Assembly (NCBI RefSeq): GCF_900129755.1
Contig: NZ_FQWT01000003.1
Location: 1 to 64,000, forward strand
Direction: 5' to 3'
Length of the DNA: 64,000 nt
Origin: Chryseobacterium oranimense
Lineage (GTDB): Bacteria; Bacteroidota; Bacteroidia; Flavobacteriales; Weeksellaceae
Shown: piece by piece, positions 33,611 to 41,886 of the stretch
How the letters are laid out: every line of letters begins with the position of its first letter
Numbering within the stretch: the first letter of the stretch is position 1
Translations under genes and position numbers: made by a program
Notes under the pieces: generated by a model
The model's input: only the letters and a program-made list of their open reading frames with translations
Database searches by the model: none
What the model was told of the DNA's origin: nothing

Positions 33611-34036
33611 TTAAATTTCTGTCTGTTCTGTATGTTTTATTAACCATTTGTAAAGTGTTGTTTTCGGAATTCCATATTTTTTTATTACATCTGTTTTAGT
33701 CATTTCTCCTGTACTGATCTGTTCCAGTATAAAATCAATAATTTCTTTGGTGTAGATATTTTTCCGGAACTGTGGAAGACTTGTTTTTCCTGCCTTGTAT
33801 TTGGCAGTCGGAGGGGCATACAGAATGAGATGCTGGGAGTAAATTCGAAAGAAATCATATTCCAGCAGTTTGCACCATTTCAGCAGGGTTTCTGTATCAA
33901 GAATCTTTTGCTGGCACATTTGTTTGATCTCTTCTTCAGTACATTTCAAAAAATTACATATGCGTTGTGAATCTATCTCGCTTTCTTTCATTTTTTGTTC
34001 AATCATCTGTCCGATATGAATGCTTTTGAAATTCAT
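33611..34036 (-). CDS. Small protein with N-terminal and C-terminal HTH motifs
   Basis: 141 residues. The N-terminal half ('IGQMIEQKMKESEIDSQRICNFLKCTEEEIKQM...LLKWCKLLEYDFFRIYSQHLILYAPP') looks like an XRE-type HTH; the C-terminal half ('YTKEIIDFILEQISTGEMTKTDVIKKYGIPKTTLYKWLIKH') is a transposase-type HTH. Proteins of this kind are often annotated 'transposase' in Chryseobacterium genomes although no catalytic domain is present. Probably a regulator acting with the downstream small HTH gene. Confidence 0.65.
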   Translation of the reverse strand: MNFKSIHIGQMIEQKMKESEIDSQRICNFLKCTEEEIKQMCQQKILDTETLLKWCKLLEYDFFRIYSQHLILYAPPTAKYKAGKTSLPQFRKNIYTKEIIDFILEQISTGEMTKTDVIKKYGIPKTTLYKWLIKHTEQTEI

Positions 34037-34127
34037 TTTTGTGTTTTTAGATATTTTAGATTTACTTTCTTCTTAGTAATAAAACAGCTGTCAAGTTAGT
34101 TTGCAGTTTTGTGCTTTAAAGTAAAAG

Positions 34128-34185
34128 ATGCCCCCACTGATTCTTTCCCATCATTTGTGCATTTTTAAGAGTAAAATGGGGGCAT
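34128..34185 (-). other. Long-loop GC-rich stem downstream of the surface-protein gene
   Basis: ATGCCCCCA (34128-34136) and TGGGGGCAT (34177-34185) form a perfect 9-bp stem with a 40-base loop in otherwise AT-rich DNA. No T run follows on the minus strand, so read-through to the small HTH genes is possible. Confidence 0.5.
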
Positions 34186-34207
34186 GCTGTTAATTATAAT
34201 TAATCAT

Positions 34208-35476
34208 TTAATTCGACATTCTTTGTGCTGTCATAAAGACCCGTCGGATGTTATTCGTAGCATTAGTATCGTTTAAGTTGTCTACAGATACATAAACTAT
34301 TATTCGGTACCAAATTCCGTCTACAAGCAAATCTACTGTTTCGATCTCCTGGGAATCATCACTGGAGCTGGTAGCTAATACAGGAATTGAAGTACTGTTC
34401 ATATTGTCTCCCCAGTTAAGATAAATTCCGTTATCAGTCTCCATATAACCTCCGGGAGCCAATAAAACATTCGAACGACGGTAGCGGTCTACACTCGATA
34501 ATGCTGCATACCACACTTTAATATTGGAAGTAGAGATATTCACCAAACGAGGGTTGTAAGTAACTGCACCGGAATTGGCATTAGAACTATTGGTAAAGTT
34601 AAGATCCAATCTTACCTTTTGCCCTAAAATAGCATCATATGTACCGCCAATATAGGTGCTCAGTAATCCTACATAAGTTGCTGGTAATGTATAGGTAAAG
34701 AACTGATATTCTCCGGGAGCAAGTACTTTTCCCAGACCCACTGTAGCACTACAGCTTTGTCCTCCGATTGAAAGATTGAATGTTGTGGTATTCGGACTGG
34801 ATACGGTTGGAGTCCCGGAGATTGTATAGTTTAAAGTACCGGATCCCTGCGCAAAATTGCCCTGCGGAAGTGTCGCGGTAAGTCCGTTTACAGGTCCTAT
34901 AGTCTGCGCAGCATATATTCCCGCATTTCCTCCTGTATAAGGGATCGACATTGTTCCCTGATAAGGAACACCTGCAGTATAAGAAATCGGAAACAGAGTA
35001 GCATTTGCACAGTTCAAAGCGCCTATCGTACCCGGCTGTAAGGAACGTCCGTCTAAAGGTCTCCACTGGGTTCCGTCCCAATATACATATCCCGCGAAGG
35101 TAAAAGCAGCTTGGGTCCCAAGATTATATACCAATAAGCCAACTGCAGGATTCGGGATTGTAGCCGCATCGTTATATGCTGTTAAAGCTACTCTCGGACC
35201 TAAAAATCCTTTTTTACCTGTTGCGGCAAGCTGGCTGACATTCAGCTCCAGTAAAGCGGATGCGTCGGGAGCCGCACCGATACCTGTAGATCCTGATGCA
35301 GTTACAATAAAGTCATCAGCCATTTGTGTTGCTGTAGGAGCGCCTGTGGCTGCATTGTTTTTAGCGCCATCTATATTAAATATTCCTTGTGGATTTTGGG
35401 TATTAATGCCTACCTGAGACCAAGCTAAGGAAGAAATTGTCAAGGCTATTGCAGTGGTGTATATATTTTTTTTCAT
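34208..35476 (-). CDS. Secreted surface protein with 'VGINT' N-terminal region
   Basis: 422 residues. The signal peptide (MKKNIYTTAIALTISSLAWSQ) is followed by 'VGINTQNPQGIFNIDG', a motif common in Flavobacteriia surface proteins where each gene product starts this way, then a Gly/Ala/Thr-rich region with 'GYVYWDGTQWRPLDG' and a large beta-rich C-terminal half with many Asn, Ser and Thr. A cell-surface or fibre-like role is likely; no enzyme motif is seen. Partners are unclear; the membrane AraC gene at 36433 may control this region. Confidence 0.7.
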   Translation of the reverse strand: MKKNIYTTAIALTISSLAWSQVGINTQNPQGIFNIDGAKNNAATGAPTATQMADDFIVTASGSTGIGAAPDASALLELNVSQLAATGKKGFLGPRVALTAYNDAATIPNPAVGLLVYNLGTQAAFTFAGYVYWDGTQWRPLDGRSLQPGTIGALNCANATLFPISYTAGVPYQGTMSIPYTGGNAGIYAAQTIGPVNGLTATLPQGNFAQGSGTLNYTISGTPTVSSPNTTTFNLSIGGQSCSATVGLGKVLAPGEYQFFTYTLPATYVGLLSTYIGGTYDAILGQKVRLDLNFTNSSNANSGAVTYNPRLVNISTSNIKVWYAALSSVDRYRRSNVLLAPGGYMETDNGIYLNWGDNMNSTSIPVLATSSSDDSQEIETVDLLVDGIWYRIIVYVSVDNLNDTNATNNIRRVFMTAQRMSN

Positions 35477-35563
35477 TTGTTTTTAATTTAAAATGGATTG
35501 AATAGCAGAATGCTATATTTTGTTGTAATTATTTTTGAACAGGCATGTTTGCCCGTAGCTTCT

Positions 35564-36226
35564 TTAACCAGAATTGTAGAACATATTTTTTAAAGGCGGA
35601 GGCCTGATGCTGAAGATTACTATATGGTAATAGGATACCATATTTGCATTGTACTTTGATAAGGTATCTTTTGAAGAAACAAAAGAATCAAGGCTGAAAC
35701 GATTCGTGTCAATCAGCTGTTTATGATGATCATTATGTGTTGTTGAACAAATGCAGGCTTTATTATCTGAAGCTAAAAGAAACTGATTTTGGCCATTATT
35801 CCATGTAAAATAAAGGTTTATAGGTTTAACAGGCTCATTTTTACCTGGTTTAAGAGTTTTTTTATGCGATTTTTTAACAAAAACCTTTACTTTGTGATTA
35901 TGAGTTTTATTTTCTGTTCCAATGAAAATATTCTGTGGATTATAGAGTGTGGTTTCTTCTGAAACAAACAGAATTTTGTCTGTTCTTGTTTCTCCGGACT
36001 TAATTGAAACAGGAGATGAATCTTTTGTAATACCATGCAACTGCTCTTCATTGAAAATATAATTTCCTTCTGATATAAAAATTAAAGCTGGCCCGTTTTT
36101 TTTATTACTTTTGCCACATTCGATTTGATTATGATTAAGTAAAGGATGCATACCATAAGCATACAGCGTCCCTGTGAGAACATACATTAAAATGCTTTTT
36201 GTTATGGTTGCAAAATTTTTCATCAT
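35564..36226 (-). CDS. Unknown protein with N-terminal hydrophobic segment
   Basis: 220 residues, not recognised. Residues 5-25 are hydrophobic (possible signal peptide or anchor), followed by a Lys/Asn/Thr-rich region, 'KVFVKKSHKKTLKPGKNEP' and a C-terminal 'FSIRPPPLKNMFYNSG'. Cys-x-Cys ('ACICST') near residue 160 is the only cysteine cluster. A -7 match on the minus strand (TAATTTTG, 36247-36240) supports transcription. It lies 87 bases upstream of the surface protein and may share its transcript. Confidence 0.5.
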   Translation of the reverse strand: MMKNFATITKSILMYVLTGTLYAYGMHPLLNHNQIECGKSNKKNGPALIFISEGNYIFNEEQLHGITKDSSPVSIKSGETRTDKILFVSEETTLYNPQNIFIGTENKTHNHKVKVFVKKSHKKTLKPGKNEPVKPINLYFTWNNGQNQFLLASDNKACICSTTHNDHHKQLIDTNRFSLDSFVSSKDTLSKYNANMVSYYHIVIFSIRPPPLKNMFYNSG

Positions 36227-36280
36227 TTGTATTTCGCAACAAAATTATACTCATAAATGCAGACTGGACCCCAAAAAGCT

Positions 36281-36413
36281 CTTAAGCATCAATGAAAAAT
36301 CACTTTAAATTGAAGGTTGATAATTATCATTATTAATAAATTAAAAATATTATTAAACAAATGAAAATCAGTAATTTAAATGAGTTGTTAGTCATTTTTC
36401 ATTGGTATTTAAG
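36281..36413. promoter_or_regulatory. 23-bp imperfect inverted repeat pair upstream of membrane AraC gene
   Basis: 36281-36303 and 36391-36413 are inverted copies (19 of 23 positions), each containing CAATGAAAAAT. The 87 bases between are very AT-rich. The right copy ends 19 bases before the AraC start. Paired regulator sites are the simplest reading. Confidence 0.45.
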
Positions 36414-36432
36414 CTCAAATAACCCATAAGAA

Positions 36433-37410
36433 ATGGATCATACGGTACTAAGAGAACAGGAGATCCTGAGGTTGAAAGAAGAGCTTTCCATAAGATATAA
36501 TTATCTGATGGGGGGTATTTTATTATTGTTCACCTTCATATACTTTTTCATCGTAAAAGAAAAATTGTTCGGATATTATTGTCTGTCCGGGGCTATTGCT
36601 TTGCTAAGCCATGTATATTTATTAAATACTTTTTTTCCGTCACTTTCTCTGGAAAAAAGAGTGCGGGGTTATCTTATTGTTGCGCCCATTTATATTTATT
36701 TTATTATACTGTATTTCTGGAAATGTTCCATTTTTCAATTTTGCTGGCTGGTTCCTGTGCCGCTGGGTGCGTACATTTTTCTTGGTAAAAAAGAAGGTTC
36801 TTTTTTTTCAGTTTATACCTTGTTTATTGCAGTTGTAGCCATTTTTACCGGTGATATTGTACCAATTCATACTCGGATAAAGTCTTATGAAAATATTTTC
36901 AGGTATAATGACCTGCTTTCGTTCGGGTTTAATATTGTTATTGTTTATTTGCTCATTTATTATAAGGATAAAATAAGGGAGCAGGAACTTCTTTCGATTA
37001 TAGAAAAAAGGAAACGGATCACGCTTCCAATTACAGTAGATGAAAAAGAAATGCCCTTTGCAAAACCACTATTTGAAAAAATTGAAAATGAGATCGTTGC
37101 CAACAAACATTTTACGAATCCGGAGTTTAATATTTCAATGTTATCTACCATTCTGAAAGTGAGTAATAACTATATTTCAAAATCAATCAGGCTACAGGGA
37201 TATTCTAATTTCAGTACTTACATCAACTCTTATAGGATTGATTATGTAAAAAGCCTGATTTCAAAAAGCAATCTGGAAAAAGTAACCCTTATGTACATTT
37301 ATACCGAAGCTGGATTTACTAATCAATCTACCTTCAATAAAGCTTTTAAACAATTTGTAGGCATGACTCCAAGTGAGTATATTCAAATACAAAACACTGA
37401 AAATAAGTAA
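36433..37410 (+). CDS. Membrane-embedded AraC family regulator
   Basis: 325 residues: five or six membrane helices in the first ~190 residues, then an AraC DNA-binding domain ('FNISMLSTILKVSNNYISKSIRL', 'TLMYIYTEAGFTNQSTFNKAFKQFVGMTPSEYI'). This layout, a membrane sensor fused directly to AraC, is common in Bacteroidota but little studied. It is divergent from the unknown gene/surface protein pair and probably regulates it. The first ~20 residues are charged and cytoplasmic. Confidence 0.85.
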   Translation: MDHTVLREQEILRLKEELSIRYNYLMGGILLLFTFIYFFIVKEKLFGYYCLSGAIALLSHVYLLNTFFPSLSLEKRVRGYLIVAPIYIYFIILYFWKCSIFQFCWLVPVPLGAYIFLGKKEGSFFSVYTLFIAVVAIFTGDIVPIHTRIKSYENIFRYNDLLSFGFNIVIVYLLIYYKDKIREQELLSIIEKRKRITLPITVDEKEMPFAKPLFEKIENEIVANKHFTNPEFNISMLSTILKVSNNYISKSIRLQGYSNFSTYINSYRIDYVKSLISKSNLEKVTLMYIYTEAGFTNQSTFNKAFKQFVGMTPSEYIQIQNTENK

Positions 37411-37727
37411 ACTGTTCTCATGAGGCATTCAAAAATTTAAATTAAAAAATTATTAATGACCTTAATATAAGGAGCAGGATTATCCAGCGTACAGAAAATG
37501 ATACGGATTATATGGGTCAACAGCAGTAAAAAATAACAGCTCAGTTTTCTTTATACGCATATTTATACGGAAAGAAATATTATACGGGATTCTCAGCGTT
37601 TAGAAAATTGATGCTAAAATATAATTTTTGCCTGAAATTTTTCTACATTAAGATCTATGCTTCAATTTAACATAATATATGGAAGTGAAATTATAGTTCA
37701 ACCAAGAGTGCGAAACAGATGAAATAA

Positions 37728-38078
37728 GTCCAAGCAAAACTTTTGGAAAAAGTAGTAAACCTTAAAGTTCAGTATCTCTATAAGAAGCAGGAAGTTTATG
37801 GAACTGATGATTTTTATGAATCCGATTTATAAATCCTTACAGTCAGGAAATTTCTGCCAAAAACCTGTGAACAGAATTTTTCTGATTATACAAGGTTTGT
37901 TTACATCGTTTAAAAAAATCAAAAAAGATATTTGAGAGCTAGCGACATATAACAAAACAAAAGTTCGGAAAACTGAAAAAGGCCCTGAATAGATCATAGA
38001 TATGAAGAAAAGTTTGTAGAACGTATGAAGGAAATGCATTTTGGAAATATAGAGAATAAGCAGCTGTTTCGGTTGTAA
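37728..38078 (+). pseudogene. Possible decayed coding sequence in an 810-base gene-free stretch
   Basis: Between 37411 and 38220 there is no intact gene. One frame (37728-38078) gives protein-like sequence through several stop codons: 'EKVVNLKVQYLYKKQEVYG', then 'FLPKTCEQNFSDYTRFVYIV', 'KNQKRYLRASDI' and 'YEEKFVERMKEMHFGNIENK'. The consistent frame and residue composition suggest an old gene with at least five nonsense changes. The family was not recognised; a mobile-element remnant is possible. The rest of the gap shows nothing I can name. Confidence 0.35.
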
Positions 38079-38220
38079 GCTAGACATTATTATTTATCCT
38101 ATAATTTATATTATGTTAAATTGAATATGTCTTCCAATTGTCAACATTCGTTAAATGCTTAATTTATATAAAGCTACACCCGTAATATTTCAAAGCCTTT
38201 TTATTGCCAGTTTTCCCACT

Positions 38221-38958
38221 CTAATTACTTTTTGCCCAAAACTTCCACCACTGTGATTTAGTTTTGGTTTCTGGAACAGAAATATTGGATTTCAAATCCT
38301 GAGAATCCTGTTTTACATTATCATCCGCTTTCTCAAAATGATCCATCTTAAAAGTGACGGGTGTAGAAATTGAGTCTTCTTCTGTACTGAAAATGAGTTC
38401 ATATTTAGTAATCCCGCTGTCTTTTATTATCTGTTGGGCAATTTCATTTTCTGGAAGGGTTTCTTTTAACTGGAATACACATTCTGTCTTTTTATTTCTT
38501 GAAAATCCTTTGAAATTTTCTTTAATAAAATCGAGAACATATGGTGTATGTTTTTCGTGCATGGCTAAATACACTAAAAAAGACAATGCACTTCCTCCAT
38601 CAATCTGATCATCACTATAAACTTTACTTGATGTATAATGCAGGTTTTCATTAGTGAATAATTTACCTATTGCTATGCATAGCTGAGAAGGCAATGGCAA
38701 TGGCTCTTCATTGGTTGATAAAAAATTTTGACAATAAATAAAGATATCTGTCACCTGATTTAGGTCTTCATTTTTAAATCTTTCCCGTAATTTGTTTAGA
38801 ATCTCTTTTGTGTTCGACCTGTCTGATTTTTCAATTATTTCAGCAGTTTTTAAAATTTCATCGTATAACTCTTTATTAATGTTTTTATTCGCATTCTCGT
38901 GTTGCTGCAATACTATTTTTTGAAATTCTTCTAAATGATTAATCTCATTGTCTTTCAT
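38221..38958 (-). CDS. Unknown cytoplasmic protein
   Basis: 245 residues, not recognised. Mostly helical and charged, with no signal peptide or membrane helix. 'GGSALSFLVYLAMHEKHTPYVLDFIKENF' is the most conserved-looking stretch, and the tail ends in an aromatic-basic run (QWWKFWAK), which is seen at the ends of some small bacterial proteins. It lies 42 bases downstream of DUF2625 and may be co-transcribed. An immunity-type role cannot be excluded but nothing supports it directly. Confidence 0.55.
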   Translation of the reverse strand: MKDNEINHLEEFQKIVLQQHENANKNINKELYDEILKTAEIIEKSDRSNTKEILNKLRERFKNEDLNQVTDIFIYCQNFLSTNEEPLPLPSQLCIAIGKLFTNENLHYTSSKVYSDDQIDGGSALSFLVYLAMHEKHTPYVLDFIKENFKGFSRNKKTECVFQLKETLPENEIAQQIIKDSGITKYELIFSTEEDSISTPVTFKMDHFEKADDNVKQDSQDLKSNISVPETKTKSQWWKFWAKSN

Positions 38959-39000
38959 GGTTCACTTTGTTTCTAAATTACTATTGTTTTCTAAGAGTTT

Positions 39001-39750
39001 TTATTTCTGCATATCAAATCCAAGTTGTTTTCTATATTCAAAAGTTAATCTGTAATTTTCTTCAATAGGAACTTCTTTTTTTGATACTTTATTTATATTC
39101 TTACCTTGCTCCGTCCATAAATAAGGAAAAAAGCTGAATACCTGGTCACTTTTGAGTTTTGCTACATCATTTTTCCAATTTTTCCATCTGTAATCTTTGT
39201 AAAATTCATCAAGATTATTGTTAAAGCAGAAATTCAGAAAGTCACTGTAAGTAAGGTCAAGAGGTTCATATTCCAGATTATCAGGTGCTAAATAATAAAC
39301 TTTTCCTAAATCGCTACCGAGTCCACCTCCGTTAAGAATAAAAATACCTCCTATTGCATCGTCAGCAATTAAAAGATATGGAGTTGGCTGCCCATAATCA
39401 TCAAATGTTTTTCCTCTGTTCCATTCTGGAAGTGACCTGCTTAACTTGCTACTACCTGAGCCAAGAATTCTTATCCATCCATGATCAACCAAAAGTCCGC
39501 CTGTCATGTATACAATGGCTCCCATTGGAGAATGGGTTGTCACTTGAGTTTTATATAAGGCATCCTTTGCTTTAATGGTGTCAACAGGTAAGATTTCTAT
39601 TTTATTTTTAGCAGAGTTTATCCATCCTTTTACAATAGCCCAGCCTGGATCTTTATTATCTATTAATTCATCAATAGAGCGCATTTTTGTTTGTCCATAA
39701 GTTGTTAATGAGAATAAAGATAATATGATTATTGCCAAAACTTTTGTCAT
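39001..39750 (-). CDS. DUF2625 family protein, exported
   Basis: 249 residues with a signal peptide (MTKVLAIIILSLFSLTTYGQ). Core motifs 'MRSIDELIDNKDPGWAIVKGWI', 'TTHSPMGAIVYMTGGLLVDHGWIRILGSG', 'LIADDAIGGIFILNGGG' and 'YEPLDLTYSDFLNFCF' identify DUF2625, related to SUKH/SMI1-like folds in arrangement but of unknown function. The export signal is unusual for a SUKH-like protein and argues for a periplasmic or surface role. Confidence 0.88.
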   Translation of the reverse strand: MTKVLAIIILSLFSLTTYGQTKMRSIDELIDNKDPGWAIVKGWINSAKNKIEILPVDTIKAKDALYKTQVTTHSPMGAIVYMTGGLLVDHGWIRILGSGSSKLSRSLPEWNRGKTFDDYGQPTPYLLIADDAIGGIFILNGGGLGSDLGKVYYLAPDNLEYEPLDLTYSDFLNFCFNNNLDEFYKDYRWKNWKNDVAKLKSDQVFSFFPYLWTEQGKNINKVSKKEVPIEENYRLTFEYRKQLGFDMQK

Positions 39751-39798
39751 ATCGGATCGTTTTTTTGAGTTTTATTTTTCATCAGAATTCAAAGCTCA

Positions 39799-39939
39799 TC
39801 ACCATTTAATGGTTCTGTTAATTCCCCAGGTTTCTACTTTCACTCCTTTTTCACATTTAGAAAAAAAAGCCAAAAATAAAATAATGATTACTATTATTGT
39901 GAAAATGCGTAGTCTTTTTTTTTCATAAAATAATTCCAA
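39799..39939 (-). CDS. Small hydrophobic protein, start interrupted by an A9 tract
   Basis: From TTG 39939 the frame gives a 46-residue peptide: a basic N-terminus, one hydrophobic segment (about residues 12-26), then 'SKCEKGVKVETWGINRTIKW'. A much better start, ATG at 39926, is out of frame by one base: it is followed by nine A, and ten would join it to this frame. The gene may therefore be broken, phase-variable or read by slippage. The rest of the 39751-40168 gap shows nothing else. Confidence 0.4.
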   Translation of the reverse strand: MELFYEKKRLRIFTIIVIIILFLAFFSKCEKGVKVETWGINRTIKW

Positions 39940-40168
39940 TTATTTTTTGGAGACTTAAGATAATTAATTTTTCCAATTTTCTTTGCTCCAGATTGAAAAA
40001 TTTAGCTATTTTAATACCAATGTAAAATTATTTATTCAAAAAATGTTTTTACAATCCTGACAAGCATTATTCCATGAACAAAAAAATAGATCATAGCCAG
40101 AATGCAAACCAACCTTCCACCCTACTCAAATTGTCTTTAAAACACAGCCAAAATAAATGTCTTCATGG

Positions 40169-40651
40169 TTATTGAATTTCTAATTGCTGAAGAATGATTG
40201 GGAGTACCTCTTCTTCAAATATAACAGCTGTTTTTTTCTTATTCAGAAAAGGACTGATCTGATAGGACTTACCATAGGGATTCTTTTTACTGGTAACCGC
40301 ATAATAAGCCTTCCTGTTTAGTGTATTGGAAATAACAGCTGCTTCATTTTTCTGCACAATATTGCTTTTATAAATTTTCCCTATACAAAATACAATCTGA
40401 GCGTCTTTCCCAGGAGGAATAATAATCTGCTGCTGTACAACAGCAATTTTGTGAATCATAACAGGTACTCCTACACAAAGCCCCATAGCCAATGGCATTT
40501 GCCAGAAATCACCGGACCATACAAACAGGAAGATTCCCAGGATTAAAAATAACAATGCAGAAATAAGGGCAAGGGTGCTAGTTTTGTTATAAATCCGGTG
40601 TGGGGTAAGAACCAGATCGTTGCCCATCCGGTGCATCATGCGCTCTTTCAT
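40169..40651 (-). CDS. Small membrane protein, unknown (paralogue of neighbour)
   Basis: 160 residues with two hydrophobic helices (about 26-46 and 50-68) and a soluble C-terminal domain of alternating strands ending in a helix, similar in plan to the upstream protein. Its start codon overlaps the stop of that gene by four bases, so they are translated together. No family recognised. Confidence 0.65.
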   Translation of the reverse strand: MKERMMHRMGNDLVLTPHRIYNKTSTLALISALLFLILGIFLFVWSGDFWQMPLAMGLCVGVPVMIHKIAVVQQQIIIPPGKDAQIVFCIGKIYKSNIVQKNEAAVISNTLNRKAYYAVTSKKNPYGKSYQISPFLNKKKTAVIFEEEVLPIILQQLEIQ

Positions 40652-41112
40652 CTTAATTCCATTATTTTTTCTGTTTCCAGCAGCAGCTGTTCCATCTGTT
40701 TACTGTTCATAAAGTTTTGCCCTAAAAGAATATATTTTGGTTTACCATTTTTTTCAGTTAAAGCCGATGCGGATGAGATCAGCACCAGAACATAAATACT
40801 GTTGTTTATACTGAAATTCTGAATATCTGCAAATGCAATAGTCTGCTTTCCTGATAATAAGCTTGATTTTTGGATCAAAATCTTACTGTTCATATCTATA
40901 TGCAAACTATTGAACATTCTATTGATAAACCCCAGTCCGAATGCAATGGTAATTACGGTTACGGCATATCCTTCAATGCCGGGCCATTTGATAAGAAATA
41001 ATATCCCTATGGCAAACAGAATGGATGCCATCACAAGATACTGCAGTTTAAGGCCTGCCCTTTTGTATACTCTAGAACTTATTTCCTGATAATATTTATA
41101 TTCATTCATCAC
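40648..41112 (-). CDS. Small membrane protein, unknown
   Basis: 154 residues: N-terminal 'YYQEISSRVYKRAG', two hydrophobic helices (about 27-42 and 48-66), then a soluble part 'IDMNSKILIQKSSLLSGKQTIAFADIQNF' reminiscent of a membrane PH-like domain, and a C-terminal helix. It overlaps the downstream gene by four bases. Part of a four-gene leftward set of small membrane proteins. Confidence 0.65.
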   Translation of the reverse strand: MMNEYKYYQEISSRVYKRAGLKLQYLVMASILFAIGILFLIKWPGIEGYAVTVITIAFGLGFINRMFNSLHIDMNSKILIQKSSLLSGKQTIAFADIQNFSINNSIYVLVLISSASALTEKNGKPKYILLGQNFMNSKQMEQLLLETEKIMELR

Positions 41113-41131
41113 TACTTATGTGTTGTATTAT

Positions 41132-41308
41132 TTATCTGTTTCTGTTATATAATGACATACCTGTTATCAATAAAATGGCTGCAACAATGATCAGCGGCCA
41201 TATGCCATAAGTAAACATCCATGAGGTTTTACCGGCCGGCCCTAGTTTCGTAATGAAAGCCAGAAGAGCACCTATAACGATAAAGAATATTCCGATTACT
41301 TTTTTCAT
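41132..41308 (-). CDS. 58-residue two-helix membrane protein
   Basis: ATG 41308 to TAA 41132. Sequence starts MKKVIGIFFIVIGALLAFI and has a second hydrophobic helix 'WPLIIVAAILLITGMSL', ending in 'NRNR'. Located 14 bases after the DUF4870 gene and 19 before the next small membrane gene on the same strand, with A-rich sequence before the start. Spacing, composition and orientation support a real gene. Confidence 0.65.
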   Translation of the reverse strand: MKKVIGIFFIVIGALLAFITKLGPAGKTSWMFTYGIWPLIIVAAILLITGMSLYNRNR

Positions 41309-41322
41309 TTTGATTTTTGTTC

Positions 41323-41646
41323 CTAATTGATAAAAGAAAATTTGTCTTCAAACATTTTCCCTATTAATGGTAATGGCTTCTTCACTTCATTAGCAGCATT
41401 GATGATACCGATGATCAGCAGGGCAATAAATACAAATCCTATAAGGCTTAAAAGAGATAAAGCAGGTACAATACTTATCAGAACACCTAATACGATATTA
41501 AACAGGACAGCTACAATAAGAAGTCCGAGTGATTGTTTCAGATGATATTTCAAAAGACTGTCTGCATTTTCTTTGCCCCCGAAATAAGCAATCAACCATC
41601 CGATAAGGGTAATGTAGGATACAATTGAAAGAGTTTTGTTGTTCAT
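41323..41646 (-). CDS. DUF4870-like membrane protein
   Basis: 107 residues with three hydrophobic helices: 'TLSIVSYITLIGWLIAYFGG', a conserved polar link 'YHLKQSLGLLIVAVLFNIV', and 'LIGFVFIALLIIGIINAANE'. This is the layout of DUF4870/Tic20-like small membrane proteins. Function unknown. First gene of the leftward set 41646-40169. Confidence 0.75.
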   Translation of the reverse strand: MNNKTLSIVSYITLIGWLIAYFGGKENADSLLKYHLKQSLGLLIVAVLFNIVLGVLISIVPALSLLSLIGFVFIALLIIGIINAANEVKKPLPLIGKMFEDKFSFIN

Positions 41647-41886
41647 AATGTTAATGGATTTTAAAGTTAATATTCCGTAAAAATTGATAGAACAAAAATG
41701 CTTTCATCTCTTCCCTAATCCTATTATTTTGCAACTACAAAACTCTTACAATAGTGAAACACAGATACTACAAAGTGTCTACACGAAATCGTAACAAAAT
41801 AGTTATCAGTGATTTAAAGAGTCAAGATGTCTTTAAATAATTTTTATTGTTTTTTCTTATGACTACAGATTTCTGTACATTTGAAT

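Noticed and set aside
33238..34036. Insertion sequence
   Set aside because: The two HTH genes lack a catalytic domain and no terminal inverted repeats bracket them.
36281..36413. MITE (small transposon remnant) from the 23-bp inverted repeats
   Set aside because: No target-site duplication flanks the arms and no second copy is seen; a paired operator is simpler.
41876..41883. TACATTTG, a -7 match before the TPR gene
   Set aside because: It ends three bases before the ATG, so transcription would start inside the gene, and no TTG has correct spacing.
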